The notes under the pieces were generated by a model. It was not told the origin of the DNA, did no database searches, and worked only from the letters and a program-made list of their open reading frames with translations. A stretch of DNA of 13,095 nucleotides. Origin: an uncultured Flavobacteriales bacterium. GTDB lineage: Bacteria; Bacteroidota; Bacteroidia; Flavobacteriales_D; Sanyastnellaceae. Below are positions 1 through 5,835 of the stretch, piece after piece. The position numbers were made by a program, and so were the translations under genes. Location: assembly GCA_937967465.1 (NCBI GenBank), contig CALBSW010000128.1, positions 1-13,095 on the forward strand, in the 5' to 3' direction. How positions within the stretch are numbered: the first letter of the stretch is position 1; each line of letters opens with the position of its first letter.

Positions 1-255
1 GCCTTGTCGGGCCCAGTGATGTACCTGCTCAACATGACGGGAGGCGAACGGGCAGGGCTGGTCATTCTGGCCTTGTCGGCTGTGATCCAGTTGGCCTTGG
101 GCCTGTGGTTGGTGCCGGTGCACGGCTTGGTGGGCGCGGCGTGGTCCGCGGCCATCGGCATGGGGGTGTGGAATGTGGTCGGATTGATCTGGGTCCGGCG
201 AACGCAGGGCTTCTGGATGGTTTCTTTGGCGAACGGATGGTGGAAACGAAGCTGA
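1..255 (+). CDS. Polysaccharide/oligosaccharide flippase (Wzx/MATE-like), C-terminal fragment
   Basis: The reading frame is open at the left edge, so only the last 84 residues are visible. They start with ALSGPVMYLLNMTG, a stretch typical of the C-terminal part of flippases that move undecaprenyl-linked O-antigen or capsule units across the inner membrane. Two hydrophobic segments follow (about residues 19-39 and 42-64), then a short basic cytoplasmic-looking tail ending WWKRS. The sulfotransferase gene downstream begins inside this frame, which points to co-transcription and a role in surface glycan assembly. Family membership is inferred from the small visible part; another multi-span exporter of the MATE/MOP group is possible. 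Confidence 0.68.
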   Translation, partial: ALSGPVMYLLNMTGGERAGLVILALSAVIQLALGLWLVPVHGLVGAAWSAAIGMGVWNVVGLIWVRRTQGFWMVSLANGWWKRS

Positions 256-1175
256 ACTTCTTCCTGATTGGCGCCCCGAAATCGGGCACCACGCTCTTGC
301 ATGCCCGGCTCGCCCGACATCCCCAAGTCTACTTGAGCCCCCTGAAGGAGCCCAACCACTTCGCAACGGACATTGACCCTGACCGGTTCAGTCCGGCCTT
401 CCGGGCGAACATCCCGGGCGACTTGGCCGGATACCTGGCGAATCGGCCCTTGAAGCCCCGGCAAATCGGATTTGTCCAAGACCCGGAGGATTACGCCAAG
501 TTGTTCGAAGAGGCGGGTCCAAACCACCAGGTCATCGGCGAGTGCAGCACGTCCTACCTCTGGTCCGAGGCGGCACCGGGACATGTGGCCCACGCCCACC
601 CCCAAGCCAAGGTGTTGGCGGTCCTGCGCAACCCGGTCGAGCGTTTGCACTCGCATTGGTTGATGGCACGGAAATACGGGTTCACCACGCTGGACTTGTT
701 GGATGCGGTCGCGCAGGATGCAGCCCACCCTGACCCCGGCTGGGGCCGGAGTGAATTGTTCGTGGAGGCGGGCCTGTACGCCGAGGGCCTTCGCCGATGG
801 ATGGACCGCTTTCCCGCGGCACAGGTGAAGGTGTTGCTCAACGAAGACCTCAACCGGCCAGAGACGTGGACCGACCTGCAAGCATGGCTTGGCTTGGAAT
901 CCGCCATACCGGAAGTGGAACGGGACATGGGCAACCCGGCAGGGCGCGCGCGCTTCGAGTCGGTCAACGCCTGGCTGACCCGCTCAGGCCTGAAGGCGGC
1001 TGCTGGCCGCTGGTTGCCAGAACCCGTGAAGCGAACCGTGGGCCGAGGCTGGTATACCCAGGACGGCTTGGCCCCACTTTCGCCGGAAGACCGGGCGGCC
1101 TTGCTGCCGAGGTTCGAGGCGGACATCCGCGCCACCGAGGCCTTGATTGGCCGCGACCTGTCGCATTGGAGTTGA
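237..1175 (+). CDS. PAPS-dependent sulfotransferase family protein
   Basis: This is a 312-residue soluble enzyme expected to transfer sulfate from PAPS to a hydroxyl group, probably on a carbohydrate. The 5'-phosphosulfate loop is at residues 12-21 (GAPKSGTTLL), followed by the KEPNHF stretch at 37-42 common in bacterial sulfotransferases. The 3'-phosphate site is at 131-139 (RNPVERLHS, with the expected Arg and Ser). The length suits the Sulfotransfer_1/3 families. The frame is open further upstream, but the ATG at 237 is chosen because homology begins at once (NFFLIGAPKSGTT) and earlier residues are out-of-frame flippase sequence. It overlaps the flippase gene by 19 bp, suggesting coupled translation and a sulfated exported glycan. 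The acceptor cannot be read from the sequence. Confidence 0.9.
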   Translation: MVETKLNFFLIGAPKSGTTLLHARLARHPQVYLSPLKEPNHFATDIDPDRFSPAFRANIPGDLAGYLANRPLKPRQIGFVQDPEDYAKLFEEAGPNHQVIGECSTSYLWSEAAPGHVAHAHPQAKVLAVLRNPVERLHSHWLMARKYGFTTLDLLDAVAQDAAHPDPGWGRSELFVEAGLYAEGLRRWMDRFPAAQVKVLLNEDLNRPETWTDLQAWLGLESAIPEVERDMGNPAGRARFESVNAWLTRSGLKAAAGRWLPEPVKRTVGRGWYTQDGLAPLSPEDRAALLPRFEADIRATEALIGRDLSHWS

Positions 1176-1204
1176 CGGGGTGTCGCTCAGACGAAGGGAA
1201 ATCG

Positions 1205-1212
1205 TATATTCG
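1205..1212 (+). promoter_or_regulatory. Candidate Bacteroidota -7 promoter element for tRNA-Val
   Basis: TATATTCG matches seven of eight positions of the Bacteroidota -7 consensus TAnnTTTG and lies 18 bp before the mature tRNA 5' end, which would give a leader of about ten nucleotides. The only upstream TTG (1172-1174) is farther away than the usual -33 spacing, so the upstream half of the promoter is not convincing. This is an inference from motif and position only. Confidence 0.4.
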
Positions 1213-1229
1213 CCGTCCGATTCAGCAGA

Positions 1230-1304
1230 GGGTCATTAGCTCAGCTGGTTCAGAGCGCTGCCTTGACAGGGCAGAGGTCACTGGTTCGAGTCCAGTATGA
1301 CCCA
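1230..1304 (+). tRNA. tRNA-Val (anticodon GAC)
   Basis: A complete cloverleaf can be folded by eye. The acceptor stem GGGTCAT (1230-1236) pairs with ATGACCC (1297-1303), with discriminator A1304. The anticodon stem CTGCC (1258-1262) pairs with GGCAG (1270-1274) around loop TTGACAG, so the anticodon is GAC at 1265-1267, decoding GUC and GUU. The T stem ACTGG/CCAGT encloses TTCGAGT. The 3' CCA is not encoded and must be added after transcription. It stands alone between the sulfotransferase and feoA and is followed directly by an intrinsic terminator. Confidence 0.97.
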
Positions 1305-1310
1305 CAGACA

Positions 1311-1341
1311 AACCCGGATCCCCAGTGGTCCGGGTTTTTTC
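1311..1341 (+). terminator. Rho-independent terminator after tRNA-Val
   Basis: AACCCGGA (1311-1318) pairs with TCCGGGTT (1329-1336). The stem can be extended by two G-C pairs with one bulged T, leaving a loop of about five bases. A run of six T residues follows on the plus strand (1335-1340). It begins seven bases after the tRNA and so isolates feoA from upstream transcription. Read on the minus strand, the hairpin is followed only by a weak T-rich stretch (TTTGTCTGT), so it could also stop feoB transcripts that have run through feoA in antisense, though less efficiently. Confidence 0.88.
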
Positions 1342-1418
1342 TTGTCTCCACATGGCCGGCCGCAAAATCCCCCCTTCATGGGAGGGCATGAGCGGGATGT
1401 CGACCCCAATTTTGCGTC

Positions 1419-1649
1419 ATGGATCTGAAGCGCCTGAGTGATCTCGCTGCCGACGAAGGTGGCACCTTGACCCGCATTGATGCGGCGGACGGGATGTTGG
1501 CGCTGATGGAGATGGGCTGCACCGTAGGTGAAGCCATTGAGGTCCGCCACATTGCGCCGTTGGGAGACCCGTTGGCGGTGTCGGCAGGCGGTCACGTGGT
1601 CACGCTGCGGAAAGAGCAGGCAGACCTGATGTGGGTCAAACCCCACTGA
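1419..1649 (+). CDS. feoA: FeoA, ferrous iron transport accessory protein
   Basis: This is a 76-residue protein with the SH3-like FeoA fold. The family hallmarks are visible: LMEMGCTVGEAIEV (about residues 29-42), the APLGDP turn (46-51) and the late TLRKEQADLMWV stretch. FeoA is a small cytoplasmic partner of the FeoB Fe(II) transporter and is needed for efficient uptake. No Shine-Dalgarno sequence precedes the ATG; the sequence just before it is CAATTTTG, discussed as a possible -7 element. feoA normally lies directly before feoB on the same strand or is fused to it. Here feoB is on the opposite strand and the two genes overlap tail to tail by 14 bp. The length is normal for the family and the gene looks intact. 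Confidence 0.92.
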   Translation: MDLKRLSDLAADEGGTLTRIDAADGMLALMEMGCTVGEAIEVRHIAPLGDPLAVSAGGHVVTLRKEQADLMWVKPH

Positions 1650-3741
1650 TCGCGGCGTAGGCCGCCCAAGCGCCCAAGTAGGCCAACAAGGTCATCCCGG
1701 CTGTCTGAAGCAGGGCCCAAGTCCAGCTTCCCAATTCCTGCCGGACGATGGCGACAGTGGACAGGCATTGCATGGCCAGCATGTAGAACACGATGAGCGA
1801 CATCGCCGTGGCCGCGTTGAGGATGGGCATGCCGGTGCTCGGATTGATTTCCTGACCCAATCGACGTTGGAGTGCCCGGATGCCCTCGTCGTCCTCCGGG
1901 GCGGCGTACAAAGTGGCCATCGTGCCGACGAAGACTTCCCGGGCAGCGAAGGAGGCGATCAACGCCACGCCCATCCGACCGTCGTACCCCAGTGGGGCGA
2001 TGGCCGGCTCGATGAAGGCGCCCAGTCGGCCCGACCACGACGCATCCATTCGGGCGGCTTGCCAGTCGAGTTCGGCCTGAGAGAAGGCGGCATCCTCAGC
2101 CCCGCTCGCTTCGAGTTCTTGGACCACACGCTCATGCGCCTCATCCACTTCGGCAAACCCGCTCGGCGCGGTGTTGGACAAGCCCCACAGAAGAATGGAC
2201 ACGATGACGATGACCTGTCCGGCGCCCACCACGAATCCCTTGGCCTGCTGCACCACTTGGGCGAGTGTGCGCTTCAGGGACGGCACGCGGTAGGGGGGCC
2301 ATTCCTGGAGGAATTGGGTCGGCGCGGCCTTGGGCAGTCCACGGTGCAGGATCCAAGCGAGGACCAATCCGGCCACCAATCCGGCGCCATAAATGGCGAA
2401 CAGGAACAGGCCCTGCAGGTTGAACAGGCCGCCCGGTCCCCAGGGCTGGTCTGGCACCACGAATCCAATCAGGAACAAGTACACCGGAAGCCGCGCAGAG
2501 CAGGTCATCCAAGGTGTGATCAGGATGGTCAGGAGCCGTTCGCGCTTGCCAGGAATGGTGCGCGCACTGAGGATGGCCGGGACAGCGCAAGCGAATCCGC
2601 CCAACAGCGGAATGGTGGCCCGTCCGTCCAGGCCCAGGGACCGCATCCAGCGGTCGTTCATGAAGGCCACACGGGTCATGTACCCACTTTCTTCAAGGGC
2701 CGCGACCGCTCCGAACAGCAGGGCGATTTGCGGAACGAAGATGACCACGCCGCCGATGCCCGCGAGCAATCCGTCGACGAGGAGATCGGACCACCATCCC
2801 GGCGGAAGGCCGAGTCGGACGGCCTCCATGAGGGCGCCCATGCCGGCGTCAATCAGGTCCATCGGCCAAGTGGCCCAGGCATAGACTGCTTGGAAGATGA
2901 GAAAGAAGACCGCCATCAAGATCACAGGTCCTGCGATGCGGTGCGTGAGGATGCGGTCCAACCTCCGGCTGAGGTTGAGGTCCAAGGGGTCGTTCTGCTG
3001 CAGCACGGCCTGGGCGATGCGGCGCACCGCTTGGCTTCGGTGACCGGCTTCGGCGAGTTGAAGTTCGGCGAGTCCGCAACCGGCCGCTTGTCGGGCGGCT
3101 TCGAGGGGGGCGATGGCCGAGTTCCGGAGCCAATCTGGGGTGCCATCGGAGTTCACGAGGCGCAGCAATCCGGCATCGGTCATGTCGGGCAGTGCCTGAC
3201 GCAAGCCATCCAGGTCGATGCGCTCACTCCACGGTGCAGCCGCCGGTTCTCGGAGGACCTCCGGCGGGCGGTTGGGCCAATCGGACATCCGCTTTGCCAA
3301 GGCCTTGGTGCCCCGCCCGCGCAAGGCATGGACTGCAAACACCTCCACGCCCAGTGCGTCTTCCAAAGCGGACTTGGCCCAGGGCAAGGCTGCCGTTTCG
3401 TTGACGACCACAATGGCGGGAATGCCCAGGTCGAGGGTCTGGAGGCACAGATAGAGGTTGCGCTTGATGTTGGCCGAGTCCAGGACGAGGACCACGCCGT
3501 CAGGTCGCTGGGCAGGGTCGAGCAGGGCGTCCCGCGTGACGGCCTCGTCGAGTGCCCTGGGGTTGAGGCTGTAGGTACCGGGCAGGTCAATCAGCTCAAT
3601 GCCACGGTTGGCCTTGATTGGGGCCTGCGTTGGAGCGACGGTCACGCCCGGCAGGTTGGCCACCTTGGCCCGCGCCCCGGTGAGCAGGTTGAACAGCGAC
3701 GATTTGCCGCAATTGGGGTTGCCGATCAGGGCGAGCTTCAT
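1636..3741 (-). CDS. feoB: FeoB, ferrous iron transporter with G-protein domain
   Basis: This is a 701-residue inner-membrane Fe(II) transporter. The N-terminal GTPase domain has G1 GNPNCGKS (7-14), the G2 Thr at 34 and G3 DLPG (52-55). The G4 position is N114-E-T-A117, without the usual Asp, and G5 is the weak VHA (137-139). A helical spacer follows to about residue 255. The membrane part contains ESGYMTRVAF (351-360), ACAVPAI with Cys385 and TCSARLPVY with Cys414, the two gate motifs, and a C-terminal block ending its core with AAREVFVGT. The ATG at 3741 forms an ATGA overlap with the envC stop and directly precedes KLALIGNPN; an in-frame ATG at 3753 would add four residues. feoB is the last gene of the minus-strand block and converges on feoA. 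Confidence 0.95.
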   Translation of the reverse strand: MKLALIGNPNCGKSSLFNLLTGARAKVANLPGVTVAPTQAPIKANRGIELIDLPGTYSLNPRALDEAVTRDALLDPAQRPDGVVLVLDSANIKRNLYLCLQTLDLGIPAIVVVNETAALPWAKSALEDALGVEVFAVHALRGRGTKALAKRMSDWPNRPPEVLREPAAAPWSERIDLDGLRQALPDMTDAGLLRLVNSDGTPDWLRNSAIAPLEAARQAAGCGLAELQLAEAGHRSQAVRRIAQAVLQQNDPLDLNLSRRLDRILTHRIAGPVILMAVFFLIFQAVYAWATWPMDLIDAGMGALMEAVRLGLPPGWWSDLLVDGLLAGIGGVVIFVPQIALLFGAVAALEESGYMTRVAFMNDRWMRSLGLDGRATIPLLGGFACAVPAILSARTIPGKRERLLTILITPWMTCSARLPVYLFLIGFVVPDQPWGPGGLFNLQGLFLFAIYGAGLVAGLVLAWILHRGLPKAAPTQFLQEWPPYRVPSLKRTLAQVVQQAKGFVVGAGQVIVIVSILLWGLSNTAPSGFAEVDEAHERVVQELEASGAEDAAFSQAELDWQAARMDASWSGRLGAFIEPAIAPLGYDGRMGVALIASFAAREVFVGTMATLYAAPEDDEGIRALQRRLGQEINPSTGMPILNAATAMSLIVFYMLAMQCLSTVAIVRQELGSWTWALLQTAGMTLLAYLGAWAAYAAISGV

Positions 3742-4946
3742 CGGGCGATCCATTGTGCGGGGTCGAGTGGGCTGCTGCCCTTGGCATCCCAGATTTCGAG
3801 GTGGGCCTTGGGACCTTCACCCAAGTCGATGACGGTGCCCACCGCCTGTCCGGTGCGCAGGTCATCGCCCGCTTCCACCGTCACGGTGCCCAGATTGGCA
3901 TACACGGAGCGGTGCGATCCGTGGTCCACCATCACCACCAGACCGCCGCCGGGAATGCTGATCACATTGGACACCCGGCCGCTGAAGATGGCGGACACTG
4001 TGCTGCCTCCGGAGGTGGCGATGTCGATGCCCCGCCGTTCGATTTGGATGCCCGGCAGGCTGGGGTGGGGGTGGGTTCCAAAGCGGCCGACCAAAACCCC
4101 TTCCGACACCGGCCAGGGCAGGCGGCCTTTGTTGGCATTGAATTCGGCGGCGATGATTTGTCCTTCCGGAGTGGCCGCAAAACCGGTGGTGTTGTCGGCG
4201 GCGCGGCGGGCGGCCTTCAGGATGCGCTCAATCGCCTTTCCCAATTCCGCGCGTCGGGCCTCCTCTTTGGCCAGCTGGTTCCGGAGTTCTTGTTCGCGCG
4301 ACTGGAAGTCGGCCACGAGGGATTCCATCTGGCGCGCCGCAGAACGCGCCGCATCCCGTTCGGCACGGAGATCCCGTTCCACCGCGACCAGGTCGTTTCG
4401 TTCGCGCTCCAACGCCGTCATCTCCTGACGGAGGGCGTTGGCCGATGCACTGATGCGGTCAGCTTGGGCATGGCGCTGCCGGCGGTATTCCCCAATCAGC
4501 ATCAGCCGCCGGAACGCCTGGGTGGTCCCTTCGGCATCCAGGACCACCTCCCACCAGGCGTCGTGTCCTCCAATGCGGTCCGCCAGGCGGATCATTTCCG
4601 CGTATTCGGCCTTGAGTTGGGCCAATTGCCCATCCGCGTGGTCGACGCCCGACTCTCTTTGTGCCAAGCGGCGTTCGGCGGCTTTGCGTTCTGCGCGCAG
4701 GTTGGACAGCAGTTGTTGGCGCAGGCTGAGTTGCTCCTTGAGCACCGCCCATTCTTGCGTGCTTTTCTCCTTGTCGTCCCGGGTGGATTTCAGCAGCGAT
4801 TGGGTGGCTGCGATCCGGTCGTTGATCGCCTTGCGTTCCGCCTCCAGTTTCGCCCGATCATTCTCCTGGCTCCAGCAGAGCAGGGGAGAAAGCAGCAGGA
4901 AGGCCATGCCGCACAATCGCAGTCGGTTGCGGAGGTCAGAAGCCAC
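3738..4946 (-). CDS. envC: Murein hydrolase activator EnvC-like protein (coiled coil plus degenerate LytM domain)
   Basis: This is a 402-residue periplasmic protein expected to activate cell-wall amidases during septum splitting. It has a signal peptide, a long charged coiled coil (about residues 28-246) and a C-terminal M23/LytM domain (about 273-402) with GTHPHPSLPG and RGIDIAT. The LytM active site is broken: the first zinc His is Arg304, the YxHL His is Asn351, and the first His of HxH is Lys380. Asp308 and His382 remain. E. coli EnvC is likewise catalytically dead and works by activating amidases. The GTG at 4946 is chosen because it supplies a basic n-region (MASDLRNRLRLCG) before the hydrophobic core. 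The alternative ATG at 4907 starts inside that core. With the GTG, it overlaps the DUF4292 gene by 11 bp. No partner amidase is in the window. Confidence 0.87.
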   Translation of the reverse strand: MASDLRNRLRLCGMAFLLLSPLLCWSQENDRAKLEAERKAINDRIAATQSLLKSTRDDKEKSTQEWAVLKEQLSLRQQLLSNLRAERKAAERRLAQRESGVDHADGQLAQLKAEYAEMIRLADRIGGHDAWWEVVLDAEGTTQAFRRLMLIGEYRRQRHAQADRISASANALRQEMTALERERNDLVAVERDLRAERDAARSAARQMESLVADFQSREQELRNQLAKEEARRAELGKAIERILKAARRAADNTTGFAATPEGQIIAAEFNANKGRLPWPVSEGVLVGRFGTHPHPSLPGIQIERRGIDIATSGGSTVSAIFSGRVSNVISIPGGGLVVMVDHGSHRSVYANLGTVTVEAGDDLRTGQAVGTVIDLGEGPKAHLEIWDAKGSSPLDPAQWIAR

Positions 4947-5835
4947 GGCGCAGGTCAATGTCCTCCGGCAGGACGAAGGGCATGGGATACGCTTTCCCAT
5001 AGCGGGCCCTGGAGATGTCGATGGCCACCCGATGGGTGCCCTCCGGAGAGGAAATGGTGATGGCGGTGCGGCGGGGAATCCAGCCGCCGGACTCCGGCTC
5101 AAAGCTGCCGTGTTCAATTTCGATGGACCGCCCGAAGTAGAGGTCGTCAAAGCGGGTGCGGGTCAGTTGATACCCCAATCCATCGAACCAGTATCGCTTC
5201 ACCAGGAGATCCGTTTCATCCGAGCGGTTGATCAAGCGCTCTTCCACATCGGGGTCGACTTCCACGGACAAACTGTCATCGGGGGCAATTTCCTTTTCCT
5301 TGACCCCCACCAGGCGGCGGACGCGCCGCTTGTACTTGTTGATCAACAAATGCTCCCGCCCGTCAACCTTGCTGATGTACTTGCTGTCTTCATCCTCCAG
5401 CCCGATGCCGCGCCCCATGAGCATCCGTTGGATCATGTCGAAGGTCAATGCCGTGCCGAGCAGGCTGTCCATCGCGGCGTAGCTGCCGACATAAGCGAAC
5501 CGGTTGCCGGGCACTTTGGAATAGAATTGGACCGAATCCGTGGTCAAAAGCAGGCGGGCGGCTTCCACCCCAAGCGCCGGCGTGATGCTCATCCAGATGG
5601 CCGAATCCCGGCGAAGTCGGGCGTTGACCTTGAAGGCGTTGCGCTCCCCCGCGATGTCGGCATCCACCTGCATGCGCATGGCGGCCCAGTCCGGTTCCGC
5701 CAAGGTGGCGAGGTGCTTGCGCATCACGGCCCCAGCCCCTTCGGAGCGGATGGGCTTGCCCTTCTCCAGCCGGCGCATGTTGGTGCAACCGGTGGCGAGG
5801 ACCAAGCAGCTCAGGACCAGCGCCCATACTTTCAT
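4936..5835 (-). CDS. DUF4292 family lipoprotein
   Basis: This 299-residue protein has a lipoprotein signal peptide with lipobox ATGC and acylation site Cys17. It matches the Bacteroidota family DUF4292 through its conserved early block, RLRRDSAIWMSITPALGVEAARLLLT (split here as RLRRDSAIWMS and ITPALGVEAARLLLT), followed by TDSVQFYSKV. Later parts alternate short strands and charged turns, consistent with a mostly beta fold. The family is uncharacterised as far as I know; a LolA/LolB-like beta fold has been suggested for it in my recollection, which would hint at lipoprotein or lipid handling, but nothing in the sequence proves this. It starts with an ATGA overlap with the TPR lipoprotein gene and leads into envC, so it most likely acts at the envelope with them. 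Confidence 0.85.
   Translation of the reverse strand: MKVWALVLSCLVLATGCTNMRRLEKGKPIRSEGAGAVMRKHLATLAEPDWAAMRMQVDADIAGERNAFKVNARLRRDSAIWMSITPALGVEAARLLLTTDSVQFYSKVPGNRFAYVGSYAAMDSLLGTALTFDMIQRMLMGRGIGLEDEDSKYISKVDGREHLLINKYKRRVRRLVGVKEKEIAPDDSLSVEVDPDVEERLINRSDETDLLVKRYWFDGLGYQLTRTRFDDLYFGRSIEIEHGSFEPESGGWIPRRTAITISSPEGTHRVAIDISRARYGKAYPMPFVLPEDIDLRRGF

Noticed and set aside
105..236. N-terminal extension of the sulfotransferase by 44 residues
   Set aside because: The extra residues are the flippase gene read in another frame, Arg/Gly-rich, and homology starts just after the ATG at 237.
1342..1418. GGCCGGCC palindrome and short C- and G-rich runs before feoA, considered as an operator or riboswitch
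   Set aside because: The palindrome is only 8 bp in GC-rich sequence, and no AT-rich Fur-type inverted repeat or conserved riboswitch core can be seen.
1278..1646. A 122-codon minus-strand frame across the tRNA, terminator and feoA
   Set aside because: It crosses a tRNA gene and an intrinsic terminator and lies opposite a clear feoA; it is not a gene.
1768..4428. An 886-codon open frame on the plus strand, antisense to feoB and envC
   Set aside because: Its translation is rich in His, Gly, Arg and Gln with no recognisable domain, while the opposite strand encodes two proteins with clear motifs. High GC and biased third positions remove stops from the antisense frame.
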